NCBI RefSeq assembly: GCF_000330505.1
Contig: NW_004440113.1
Span: 41,592-105,591, forward strand
Length of the DNA: 64,000 nt
Source: Entamoeba invadens IP1
Taxonomy: Eukaryota; Evosea; Mastigamoebida; Endamoebidae
Direction of reading: 5' to 3'
This document shows, one piece after another, positions 1 to 11,052 of this stretch (position 1 is the first letter of the stretch; the number at the start of each line of letters is the position of its first letter). A program made the translations under genes and the position numbers. A model generated the notes under the pieces. That model saw nothing but the letters and a program-made list of their open reading frames with translations, ran no database searches and was not told the DNA's origin.

Positions 1-1116
1 CATAGTAATTTCAACGTTGTTTATTTGTAAATCTGATTGGAAATAATATTTACCAAGTGAACTGATTTTTAAATTATTTACAACACAATTCAACCGAAAA
101 GTGATATCTTCTCCTTCTTTCATTTCTAAAATTTCGATCTCCAAAATATCAGTTTTATTTTTAATACTTTCCAAAATATACACATTGTTCATTTTAAATA
201 ACAGAGAGAACCACTTTGATATTTCAAATTTGATGTTTATTGAACTTGTTAATGGGGTGTCAGTTTGGATTTTTGTCAAATCCAAATCAAAAAGTGAACT
301 ATTGTATTGACAATCAGGATAAGTGTTTACACTTTCTTTTGTTATATTTGTATTTGTTGCATCACAATTACACTTTGTATTAAACACATCTAAAGACTCA
401 ATTTCATCGTTCTTAAATAATAAAAACCTTTCATACCCCTTTCTTGCACAAACTGATCTCGCTGTTGCATTTACAAAGTATGTAACTTTTACTGTCGTAT
501 CATGTGATTTCCCCAAAAACAAAAATCTGGTTTTTTCATAAATATTTCCCACAACTCCGCCACCTCTGTCTTGAAACATAACGCTTTGTGTTACTTTACC
601 ATCAATAAACAAATAAGCAATATTTGTTTTTGAGCGATGATAATAAATCCAATGTTTTTGGTCTACATCCGAATATATTGAAATTCCCTTGCTAAATATT
701 TCAGCGCATGGTCGAAACTTATCATTAATATTTGTACGACAATATCCTTCTCCATTAAAACATCCATATGAAACAAATAACATATCAGGACGATCATTAT
801 CCCAAATAAAAATTCTGACCAAAGTACTTTGTTCTCTAATAAATAATGCTTTCAAATAATTGTCTTTTTCAAATCTAAAATGTACATTCATGTTATCACC
901 AACTTTGTGTTCAATTGATATCTTCTGGGAAGAACAACACCCATTTTTAAAAATGAAAGTTACATCGTTTTTATTATAAGAATAAGACCAATTTGTTTGA
1001 TAACACTCAGAAGAATTGGTTTGAAGTGTTAAGGTGTTTGAATGTTCGCACCAATAATTGGTACTCCTACTTAAGAACAGCAATAAAAATGTAATAAACG
1101 TTTTTACAAAGTACAT
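1..1116 (-). CDS. Secreted or membrane protein of unknown function, 5' part (runs off window)
   Basis: An uninterrupted minus-strand frame of 372 codons starts at the ATG at 1116-1114 and is still open at base 1. It opens with a hydrophobic leader (MYFVKTFITFLLLFLS), read as a signal peptide, so the product is secretory or a membrane-protein ectodomain. The rest is rich in Cys (for example GCC, KCNCDA), Asn and aromatic residues, with many N-x-S/T sites, as expected for a luminal or surface chain. Upstream on the minus strand there is a TATA-like AT stretch about 35-50 nt before the ATG. Entamoeba has large families of transmembrane kinases and surface proteins with Cys-rich ectodomains, and this could be the ectodomain of one. 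That is inference, because no kinase or TM segment lies within the window. Confidence 0.82.
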   Translation of the reverse strand, partial: MYFVKTFITFLLLFLSRSTNYWCEHSNTLTLQTNSSECYQTNWSYSYNKNDVTFIFKNGCCSSQKISIEHKVGDNMNVHFRFEKDNYLKALFIREQSTLVRIFIWDNDRPDMLFVSYGCFNGEGYCRTNINDKFRPCAEIFSKGISIYSDVDQKHWIYYHRSKTNIAYLFIDGKVTQSVMFQDRGGGVVGNIYEKTRFLFLGKSHDTTVKVTYFVNATARSVCARKGYERFLLFKNDEIESLDVFNTKCNCDATNTNITKESVNTYPDCQYNSSLFDLDLTKIQTDTPLTSSINIKFEISKWFSLLFKMNNVYILESIKNKTDILEIEILEMKEGEDITFRLNCVVNNLKISSLGKYYFQSDLQINNVEITM

Positions 1117-3047
1117 TAACTGAAATTGTGAGACCGCCGTAAAATTATAATTATATATAGATTTTTTCAATGATATTAAATAATTATTTCAAACAGTTAA
1201 TATGTTCATACAAACGTAACATTTTGATCAAAAATATAAAAATATCATATTTTTTATTTTTACAATCAAATTAATAATTTGAACAAATACAACATTAAAT
1301 AATGTACAGTATCAGTTTTAAATTATTGTTTATAAGTTTCATTGTTTTACATGTTTTACATTATTTATTTAATACACAATCTAATTATATTAAAAACATA
1401 ATCATAACAGATATGGTTATATTTTTGGAAGTGCAACTTTGTATATTTTTTTATAAATATCCATCAAAAATATATCTTAACAAGTGAAATGATATTACAA
1501 ATATATTATTTTATTTTAAATCAAAGACAACAATTCCAAATTATACACAGTTTGTGTTTGATAAAAAATTATATAATACATAATATGAATATGATTTAAA
1601 ATGATATAAAAAACATGTAAAGTGCATCATATAATGGACGTACTGTTTATAAAATTAATTTACACAAAAGTATCACTTTGAAAACGATTTTTTGGAATTT
1701 TCAATACCAAGGCCTTTTTGTTCTTATTGACTTTTCTTTAAAGATATTTTCATTATTAAATATTTTATTTATCAACTTGAATCGTTATTTTGAAATTGAT
1801 TTTTGTTATTTACATTATTGTTATTTGAATTTGTTTTGTCATAAACAACAAAGTCTAGGTTATAAAGTTTCATTGACGATTGATAATTGTTGAACTCGGT
1901 TTTTTAATTTGATATTCATAAAAATAGAGCAGAATATGTACCATCTTATCTTTAATATACCATCTAAGATTATTTTTCTTCCAATTGTTGAATTATATTT
2001 AATGAATCAATTGAATATAAAGATTTATAAACTTAACTGTGTATTTTCAATTTAAAAAACGAACTTATATTATTTTTTAAAGTTTGTATTTTGATGTTTT
2101 TATCAAAAGTCAATTAAATCTAATGAAAGACATACACAAGTGTTATAAACAAGTACTTGATCATTGTTTGTTTTAGTTGCATCTGTAATAAATTATTTGT
2201 ATTGTAGATAATCAAGCCTTTATTTAACGAAACAATTTTTTTATTTTTTTGTGAATAATTTGTTAGACAAAAAAATAATAATTTTTATTTAAATTGTTAA
2301 TATTTTAATGAATCGGATTAATTTCGCCTTTTTTTCGCCTTTATTTTCTTCAATAAAAATTCAACAAAATGTAAAAACATTTGAAATTAAAAATTATTAA
2401 TAAAATAAAATATACAAAAAAATAAAAAATTATAAAGGGGTGGAAAAAAACCGCTTTTGATAATTTTTGGCGAATAATGGTAAAATGTTTTCTAAATGTT
2501 ATTTTATTTTATTTTTTTATTTAAACAAAAAGAAAAAAAACATCATTTTCATTTTGCCAGAGCATTTTTTCGAAGTGTTTAGAAGAAGGCAGTTAAAGTC
2601 TATTTATATTACGGTTAATAGTTGAGTTATTACAGAATTTATTTGTAATTAAACGGAATACTACCAACATAATAAAGACATTTAACCAAATATACATTTG
2701 TTTTCAAACAAAGAAATAAACATTAAGTATGATAATTTTAATAAATAAATAAAACTAGAATGAATGTTGTTATCTTCGTTATCGGCTTCTTCCTTGTCGT
2801 CACTTTAAATTTATCACTTTAATATCATTTTTTTCATTGTGTTGCTGTCTAATAAACAAACAAAAATTGTTTAACTTCGCAGTAAACGTTATAATTTGTT
2901 ATTTACACTTTAAAAGTTCTCTTTTATACCATTCTCCATTTTTTGATTATTAGAACTTTAAAAATTTATATTTTACAGATTTTTATTGCGATAAAACGAG
3001 TTAATAAAAAATAGAAAATTTAATTAAAAAAAAATAAAACCAAGTTA
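1117..3047. other. Gene-free AT-rich stretch
   Basis: About 1.9 kb of very AT-rich sequence. The short frames at 1302-1487 and 1678-1893 are Phe/Ile/Leu/Asn-rich and look like chance frames. The TATA-like region of the leftward gene lies just upstream of 1116. I see no conserved product here. Confidence 0.6.
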
Positions 3048-4770
3048 TTATTTTTCTTTTCGAGGTTTCTTTTCATTTGAAATTTTGTTCTTTTCATCCT
3101 TTTTGATTTTCATAAGTTTTTCAACACCGAGCATGTGCTCTCTATCAGTAAAATTCTCAATGGAGACTCTAACAGTCTGGGGTTCTTTTCTTTTTTGATC
3201 CTTACCAAGAAAAGAGCAACCCTCTCTGGCATAAGACATGTCAACTTTTGCAACACCTTTAAGAAGGTCTACAGTGTTGAAGTTGGGGTTGACACATCTC
3301 ATGTTTTCCAACTCTTCTTTTGATGGGTGTTGAACCACGTAAATTATACCAGCCTGTTTGAAGGCGCTGGTCATCGTGTCGCCATCAGACACTACTTCCC
3401 ATGAGTAAACAAGCTGCCTAATTTTGTCTTCCTCTGAGAGCTTTGCAAATTTTTAACGCATTTTTGAATCGAGTGAGTTCATTTTGAGAATTTTCCCGTT
3501 TCTTTGGACCGTTTCGTCACACTTTCATTTTCTTTTTCACTTAATGAAATTTTGTGTAACATCAAATTGTTTTGGTCCGCAAGGAAAGTTTTTTGTTTCC
3601 CGAAAATTCCCAGATCCATAGGCTGACATAAATGGGAACTGTGGGGGACTTCCTTTATAATTTCAACACATTTTTCCCGAAATAATGCTTCAATTTCATC
3701 ACTGAAATGGCCCGAAAAGCCGTCAATAATTAGATACGCCTTCGTATCAACTCTCACACCCATTCGGTTTCTTTTTTCCTTAATATTCGGGAAAAATACT
3801 TGTTTGAGCCACATTGTGTATAATTGTGTATTTAGAACACCTGATTTTTGGTATCTAATAATAGCACAAGTCTTGAGTTCCACAATTAGCTTGTCTTCGA
3901 TGGTGAGTCTTTTGGTAACAACAAGGGGTGTCATTTTTGTCCCATTTAGACAACCACAACACAAAAGACTCGTTTTAGAACCATCTCTGTCGACTTCGTT
4001 AAAAACTTGTTCTCCTGATTCGACTGACACGTAGACAACTCGGGTTCTTGAATCAACTTATTCATCGAATCCAACTTCATCTAAGTTAAAAACAAGCTCA
4101 AATCTGCATCCATCCAATTTTCTTTTTAATTCCGAGTAATACTGTAGGATGGCAGTTTGTGATACCTCTGCTCGTTTTGTTTCCATAACTTGGGCTTTTT
4201 TGTTTCAATTCCTGGGATTAATTTAAGGACTTTATTTAATTGCATTGTTCCCATTGTTTTGCCGAAATTTTCAAACATGAAAAGTCCAATTTCTTCTGGT
4301 TTTGCTTTTTTAATTTCCTTCATTTCTTCTGCTATTTTTAGAACTTCTTCGTCTGAAAGAAGTCGTTTTCTTCCCTTTTCCGAATTTTTTCCATTTTTGT
4401 CTTCTTTTCGTATTTTTTGAATTTGTGAATTTACACCGGATTCCTTAAAAGTCCCGAAAAAATACTCAAGTGCTACTCTAATTGATTTTTAGTTCCTTTA
4501 AACTCATTAATTGGCACATTAGAAAGATCGTTTAATGAAAACCGCACTTGCTCTCTAAAAGTGGGAAAAGATTCTTTTTTATTTTTATCTCAAGGTCTTG
4601 GAAAGCTTTGAAAATAATAGGGCAATTAATTAGGTTTTGCTAAACCCTTTGACTAACAGGAATTTTCGGACCAATCATTTTCAAACTTTCGTGTTTTTTG
4701 GAACTTTTTTATATTCTTTCTTTAATTGAGGGGGCTTGGAAGAAGGTTGTGACATTGTTTAAAAAGGTTT
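3048..4770 (-). pseudogene. Broken pogo/Tigger-like (DDE_1) transposase
   Basis: Read right to left, the fragments assemble into a DDE_1 superfamily transposase. A Lys-rich N-terminal helical part lies at about 4450-4126. The first catalytic Asp is in FNLDEVGFDE near 4060-4090 and is followed directly by an in-frame stop, where a relative in this window has Trp. The second Asp is in LIIDGFSGH and the third in QPMDLGIFGKQK (3479-4030). A C-terminal segment with SAFKQAG lies at 3048-3392. There are frameshifts near 4130 and 3480-3400. The C-terminal Phe-x2-x-Gly helix is also present in the element at 13.5-16.9 kb, which supports one ancestral reading frame. Clear terminal repeats were not found. 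Catalytic residues are present but the gene is plainly dead. Confidence 0.82.
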
Positions 4771-7700
4771 ATAAAAGAGTTTATTAAATAGGCTATTGAT
4801 ATTGTTTTTTATATTATTGTTACATTTTATTGATTAATTATTATTTTTATTTCGAAATTTAACAAGAGTTTTTTCATCTAAAAATTTTATAGTGACTTTG
4901 TTTTGTTGCGATAAAAGACTTTTTATAATTTTTATTGTTAGTAAAGTTAAAGAATTGTTATTATAATTTGCTTGGATCTTATCAAATGAATAATAACTTT
5001 GTTATTAATTGTTATATTTGTTGTTTGTTAATATTATTTTTAATCAATTTAAATAATTAATGTTGGATAAATAAATTTAAATTATTATATTATTATATTT
5101 AAAAACTATTAATTATTATAATTTAACCATTTATGTAACTAAAATCGTATTTTAGAAAAACTGGTTAAAAAATAGTTTATTTACTATTATAAAATAGTTA
5201 AAAACGATGACTTATATTTTTCTTATTGTCAACTTAAATTGCACAACACCCATAGAATGATCATGAATTGATTCATTTGACACAACATATCGAAGCTGTG
5301 GTTATCGTTGTGTGTCTCTTTTGAACTATACAAGTGTTGAGTAGTTTTCATTACTTTTCAGACCCACCATTCGAATCAATTCTTCAAAACAAATTATAGT
5401 ATAAAATAATAAAAATATTAATGTTTATAGTTATTTTGTTTATCTTTATAAAAGTATGTGCTTAAATCCCAAAATATTACATATATTTACTGTAATAAAA
5501 TGAACAAGATAGTGCATCAAATGGTAAGAAAGTTGTAGTTAATCATTTTTTTATAATTACTAGATAAAGGTATTAGAACCCCTTTAAGATAAACAACACA
5601 TCAACTTTCACTTTGGCACCATGTCTTCTTAATAACGTATTGGGCTGATAACAGTCATTGTCTCCATGATGTTTTCAACATTTTTTTATTGAAATGCACT
5701 TTTGGGCAAGCATTTTGGCTGGCGGGAAAACCCGCTTCACTACCATTAACTTGTTTTATTGTATAGAAAAATAACGTTTTTGGCATTTTGCCGATTTTTA
5801 AAATATAAAATAATACGGTGGCGAAAATCCGCTTTAGATCTTTTTTTGTCTTTTTCGTAACCAAATTCTTATTGTTTTATGATGCAAACTTATCCAATAA
5901 CCAAATATTGCCTTTTTAAATTGTGAAAAAATAGTGTGTTTTTTCTCGGCATACAAATATTTTTTAACCAAATGTACTGAATAACATACAAATACACATA
6001 ATATACTTGAATTTATTCACCATCCAAAATTGATTGCCACACTTTCAAATCGTCCACAGTATCCTCCCAGTCTTTTTTATCGTTTTTCTGCACAGCGGGA
6101 AAAACCGCTTTACTACCATTTCCTGATAAAATTACACATAATTATAACCAAAGTTTCAATTTACCTCAAATAATTGAGGTTTTGGTGGAAAAAAGCAACA
6201 AAACACGAGAAATTATTACGGACATGTGCAGCGCCCTTTTACCGCTTCTAATAATTTACACAAAACTATCCGTCTTACATTGTTTTTATTGACCAATATT
6301 AATAAATTGCTTCGTTTATTTTATAAAAAGTTTCAAAAAAGCAAGTACAACGAAATAACGAGTCATTTATCGCTTGCTTGACAGGCACTTGAAAAACCGC
6401 TGGGAATGGATGCACTCACCTTCAGTTGGTGAGTAAGTCCAAAGTGCGTTTTTCAGTTTGGCTTTGAAATGCATTTATGAGCGAATGAGGAATTTAACAA
6501 GAGGGAATGTGAAATAAAGGTGCAGTCTGTCTTTGCTGAGAGACATTGAAAAGTGGTTTATTAAAAACACGTGCTGGCCCGTGTATTAACTATGTTGCTC
6601 GAGAGGTAATCGATTTGACTGTTGAGTATTTGTTTAATGGACGATTTAAAAAAAACGAGAAAAAATATAAAGGAGTGAAAGGGGGTTTGAAAAAAAGGTA
6701 CACTCGCGGGTTAGTGTTTTTGAGTTTTTTATTTCTGCAAAAAATTGAAAAAATATTTAATAAAAAGTTCATTTTATTTGATAAATTCTGAGTTGTTTTT
6801 TGGTTATTTTGGCTTCAAAGAACAGTTTCGAAGTCAATCTTTCTTGGTCCTCTTTTTATCATTCGGCAAATCCGGCCTTTACTTTACATAAAAAATAATT
6901 CACAAATTTCAATAACAAACATCGGCATCTTGAAAAAGTAATATATATTCTTGTAAACATTGTTTTTTGAATCAAATCGAAGAAAAGGAAAAAAATAAAC
7001 TATACTAAAAAACTATAATCATATTATCATTTAACTATTAAAGTATCAAAAGTGGGGTTTTCTATTTTTTTAAATAAATTAAAACTTGTAAACCTAAAAC
7101 ATGTGTTATTTATTTAAAACCTTAAAAGGTAACGTTAAAATAATAAACCAACAAGCCATAAAAGAAAAGTGACATAATATCACAACAACTATTTAAATAC
7201 TTAAGTTTGTATTTCCATTAATTCAAAAATAAAATAAATATATAATATGTATTAAAAATAGAAACCACAATAAGAACAAGCCAGCAATATTTATAAAAGA
7301 GTCAGAAACGACTAATTATTATATGTGGTGTGTAAGTCAATACCAACAGACTCATTAGAGGAACACAACAGAGGCACAAACGTTATTAATTCGGGAAGGA
7401 GTTAAATAATTTGATTGAATAATTAACTATGGTTTATTATTTTTTAATATGAATAAATTATATAATTATTATTATTTGTTAATTAAAATATGGATTAATT
7501 TTTTATACATGCTCAATCCATTTTTATTTATTCAAATCACAAAATTTATTCATTAAACCCAAAATTCCACATTTTCATAATCAATTACCATTTCAATTTT
7601 GTTAAATAATTTTTTTTCATTTTTACAAAAAAGAAATTATACACTAACAGTAACCATTTTTGGGTAGTAACCATTTTTCACACCCCCATACAAATGTTAT

Positions 7701-7895
7701 TTTTTGTTAATATTATTTTCCCTAATTTTTAAATTAAAATTCTTTATTATCTTTCTGTTTTTGAAATTATAAAAACACATCAATTTTATTAATATTTTTA
7801 AAGCAAACATACAATTTTTATTTTTTTTTATTAACCAAAACTTTAAATAAACATTGTTGCCACCTTAAACCTTTTCCACTTGCACGGAATTCAAC
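4771..7895. other. Gene-free region with repeated short hairpin motif
   Basis: About 3.1 kb of AT-rich sequence flanking transposase remnants. No frame with a recognisable product was found. The longest, at 5655-5864 (-) and 6546-6791 (+), are low-complexity Lys/Phe-rich. Between 5.7 and 6.1 kb a GC-richer motif, GCGGGAAAA(A)CCGC followed by TTYACTACCATT, occurs twice in the same orientation, with a third partial copy near 5825. The region probably consists of decayed repetitive elements. Confidence 0.5.
5720..6122. repeat. Recurring short hairpin motif, GCGGGAAAACCCGC-CTACCATT
   Basis: The sequence GCGGGAAAACCCGC plus TTCACTACCATT lies at about 5722-5748, and GCGGGAAAAACCGC plus TTTACTACCATT at about 6093-6120. 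A weaker copy, GCGAAAATCCGCTTTAG, lies at about 5824-5840. The first part of each copy can fold into a four- or five-base-pair hairpin. All copies have the same orientation, so they are not the ends of one inverted-repeat element. Their role is unknown. They may be parts of a decayed repeat family. Confidence 0.45.
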
Positions 7896-8171
7896 ATGAG
7901 GCAGATCAACTTCAATGACATTATGAAGATGGTTGATGTAGATTTAAAAACAAAATCTTTTATCAAACTTGTGTTTGATTTGGAAACTGTTAATGGTTAT
8001 ATTTAAGCCAGTCTTAACCAAGCTATTAACAACTATAACAACATTATAAACTACATGATCACCGATTTTGACAAAGATATAATGGCATTTCAAAATGACA
8101 TAGACTCGATCAACAGGATTTTGGAAGTTATATCTTCTATTATCAATACAACAAACAACATTAAAAATTGA
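7896..8171 (+). pseudogene. Decayed Asn/Ile-rich reading frame, unknown
   Basis: From the ATG at 7896 one frame reads MRQINFNDIMKMVDVDLKTK and continues to a stop at 8169-8171, interrupted once by TAA. The part after the stop (NNYNNIINYMITDFDKD and onward) looks like a helical protein. Further in-phase fragments follow at about 8340-8600 (for example EVLGLETNDCW and ETMEELDNNNN), each broken by stops. They may be the degraded N-terminal region of the transposase remnant starting at 8736, or another dead gene. I do not recognise the family. Confidence 0.35.
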
Positions 8172-8627
8172 CCGAGCACACTATCAACCACCTTCAATTT
8201 GTTCGATAATACACAGTTCAGCGCGCCATATCATTCAATTGTCCAACTATCTGAGACATGATGGTATACTAGAACCTGGAAATATCACAATAAATACTCC
8301 TATTATGGAAACAAATAGTAATTTGTTTCAATTTCAAATCAATTCAAAATAGCAATTCATCAATTGAAGAAATCTCAATTATAAATAACAATGATGTCAT
8401 TGAAGTTCTTGGCTTGGAAACTAACGATTGTTGGCAAATTGAACAATAAAAACAAATGGAAGAAGAGGGGTAAGAATCCTTTGAAACCATGGAAGAGTTA
8501 GACAATAACAATAATCGAAACTCTCAAATAGAAATGCCACTTGATGAAAAATAGTTTAGTTGTGATGGGCTTTGGGATTACCTACGAACAAAAAAATAGA
8601 AAAAGACTTCATAATGATTATCGATGC

Positions 8628-8665
8628 ATTACTAAGATGCATAGATAATCATGCATCTTAGTAAT
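8628..8665. repeat. Perfect 15-bp inverted repeat (hairpin)
   Basis: ATTACTAAGATGCAT at 8628-8642 is followed, after an 8-nt spacer, by its exact reverse complement at 8651-8665. The spacer and flank (GATTATC ... GATAATC) add a second nested complementarity. It lies just upstream of a transposase remnant. It could be an internal or terminal structure of that element, or a local snap-back duplication. Confidence 0.6.
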
Positions 8666-8735
8666 AATAATCATCTTAAAAATAATCATTTTTAAAACTC
8701 AACAAAACATTAAATCACCAAACAGAATAATACAA

Positions 8736-9851
8736 ATGAACAAATTGTCTGAATATAAGAACTTGAAATACAATATTAATTCTGGAGATTTTTTTGGCAA
8801 GTCTCACACTGAATTTTTAAGTGCCGATAATTGGAGACAACAATTAATATTTGCAAAACAAACAAGTTGGTTATCGGGTAGAATGGCAATTTCAGTGAAA
8901 ATGAAAAAAATACAAATAGTATATTATATCGAACAAACAGAATCCGAAAAGAATCCACCAACATTTAGTGATATGATGTTTTTTTGGCGACAGAAATGGA
9001 ACGGACTTCAGTAAACATTCAAACATTGTATAACTTTGTTGAGCACAATGACAGAATAAAGACAGCAAAAGGTGTACCAATGGAGAAAGAACGCATCGAT
9101 GTTTATGTAGAGTTAATCAAAATATACTTTGATATATTAGAAAAGGAAGCATGGGTTGTACCAGTCTCTTTTATATTTAACTGTGACGAGTCTGGATTTC
9201 AAGAATGGGCAGATAAAATGTACGAAAAAGTTATTGTCTCGTCTTATTCGTCTAATAAAATGGATATATCAATAACAAGAGGATCTGGACGAATGACCAT
9301 GTTAGGGACAATTTATTTGGATGGAACTATATTTCCTCCATTTTTTATTATACCAACCATATCAATGGAAAAGAAACTAATCAAGAACAAAATAACTCCG
9401 AACAAAGCGGTATTTAAACACTCCTAAAAGTCTTCTATGAACAACTACTTGTTTAAGTTGTGGTTTAAAATTTTTTATTCCCAATTTAGACAATAAAATA
9501 AAACTGTTAAAGTATAAAGGCGAGTCTATATTATTTATCGACATTTATGGTTCACATATAGGTATTAAATCAGTCAAATTATTTTCGGAAAACAACTTTA
9601 AGATAATTTTAATGCCCTGTAATTCATCACATTGTCTTCAAATGTTGAATGTATCTATTTTTGGAAATCAAAAACCCGTATGTGTGACTGAAAAGTGTTT
9701 TATGAATTATGCATTTGAAAATTTGTCTTATTCAGCAATACAAACATTATCAATCATCAATTCATCGGAAAAGGTAACAACAACAAAAAATGTTATTTAT
9801 ACTTTGTTGCATGTGGACTGGTTCCCTGACTTTTGGACAATTATACGGTAG
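8736..9851 (+). pseudogene. Broken pogo/Tigger-like (DDE_1) transposase, plus strand
   Basis: A DDE_1 transposase remnant in at least three frame segments. The segment 8736-9014 shifts at a T-run near 8978-8985 into 8984-9427, which carries the first catalytic Asp in FNCDESGFQEW. After a stop and further disruption around 9427-9515, the frame from about 9517 carries the second Asp in LFIDIYGSH. It then reads LQMLNVSIFGNQK where active relatives have LQMLD. The third catalytic Asp is therefore Asn here, an inactivating change on top of the frame breaks. It resembles the complete element at 13.5 kb (LQMLDVGIFGNQK) more than the remnant at 3-4.8 kb. No clear terminal repeats were found. Confidence 0.8.
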
Positions 9852-10350
9852 TTTGTGAATTATTGCCTCAATCTTGTTCTCATTTGATTTTTTTTTCTTT
9901 AATTGTTTGAAATTGAAGAAATGAAAATGAAAATAAGTTTAAATGATTCGACAATAAACAATTCAAAGAAAAGAGTGTTGATAAAATTACGTGTGTAGTA
10001 TCACAAGTTGGACAGTACTAAACTTAAAATGAACCATGGTTTCTTCTTTTATAAAAGTCAAATAATAAAATTGAGTAAAGTTGGATGGAGAAAATATTGA
10101 TAAATGAAGTCTTTTATACACATTTAATATTTTTGAATAAAATATAAATTGTTTTAAATAATATAGTAAAAAAACAAACAGTACAGTAAAAATACGAAGA
10201 ATGATTTACACAGAGTACATTGATTTTATTGTTAATTTTATATTTATTTTCACATACATTGATGAAGTTGGGTTATTTTTAAATCAAAGACGTAAACAAA
10301 GATACTTTTTAAATTGACGTTGTTGTAGTACACCTTTATAGCATTTCAGA

Positions 10351-10720
10351 GAGCCGAATATCACTGTGTTTATTATGATGGTCACCGGTAAAATATGATC
10401 TTCAGAATATCAAACAAAAGTTCCAAATTACTGTTTTTAAAAAACAATTAAAGATGTATTTATCAAACAATTACAAGAGTGGTTCAGGGGCGTTTTTATT
10501 CATATTGTTTTGGATTATGCGTTTATTCATAAAAGAGACACGAAAGTTATGCGCAAAGATTATAGGATTTGTGTAACTTATATTACTCCTTAAAGTCCCC
10601 AGTTGAAGGCAATAGAGAAGTGTTTTTCGATTGCAAAATCATACCTAAACCAAGTTATGGTAGACGAGTTGATATTCATTGAAACTATTAAAAGCACGCC
10701 TAACAATCATCATCTATTCC
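10351..10720 (+). pseudogene. Tc1/mariner (IS630-type, DDE_3) transposase remnant
   Basis: One plus-strand frame, interrupted by three stops, reads the C-terminal catalytic half of a Tc1/mariner transposase. It contains IVLDYAFIHKRD, matching the family block VLDNA-x-IH, then a stop, then SPQLKAIEKCFS, matching SP-x-LNPIE. I count 33 codons between the catalytic Asp and Glu. The sequence differs from the pogo-like elements in the same region, so at least two transposase families inserted here. The N-terminal DNA-binding half was not recognised. The gene is inactive because of the stops. Confidence 0.7.
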
Positions 10721-10809
10721 GAGGAAAATTGAAATTGATTTGTTTTCGTTGCTTGTTTCCGCTTCACTTCTAATAATCACAGAACAAAATACATATGATC
10801 TTCAAATGA

Positions 10810-11052
10810 AAACGGAAGAATGGATATCAAGAACAAGAGAAGGAATGTTTTTTTGAAAATGATGATAAGCCAAATTACAAAACCGTCAGAGTTGAAATGA
10901 CACATTCTCAAAGTGAAATTAAATTGGTTTTTGAAAAAGGACCAGATTTTATAGCGACTATCACTTTTAAATCCAAAGAAAAAGCAATAGAAATATTACA
11001 ACATAGAGTGATACCAGAATCCGCATTTGTTCCATCAAATACAATGCTGTAG
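10810..11052 (+). pseudogene. Orphan frame of about 80 codons, unknown
   Basis: An 80-codon stretch between stops reads like real protein rather than AT-rich noise. It has mixed charge and a segment FIATITFKSKEKAIEILQHR that alternates strand-like and helix-like residues. No start codon is near the left end. It follows the Tc1/mariner remnant and precedes further broken frames at 11281-11640. It may be a piece of another mobile element or a dead host gene. I do not recognise it. Confidence 0.3.

Noticed and set aside
101..541. Two plus-strand frames near the left edge
   Set aside because: They lie antisense to the 372-codon minus-strand frame with signal peptide, and their sequence is Phe/Ser/Ile-rich chance translation.
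6546..6791. 81-codon Lys/Phe-rich frame
   Set aside because: It is low-complexity, overlaps a similar antisense frame, and has no homologous motif.
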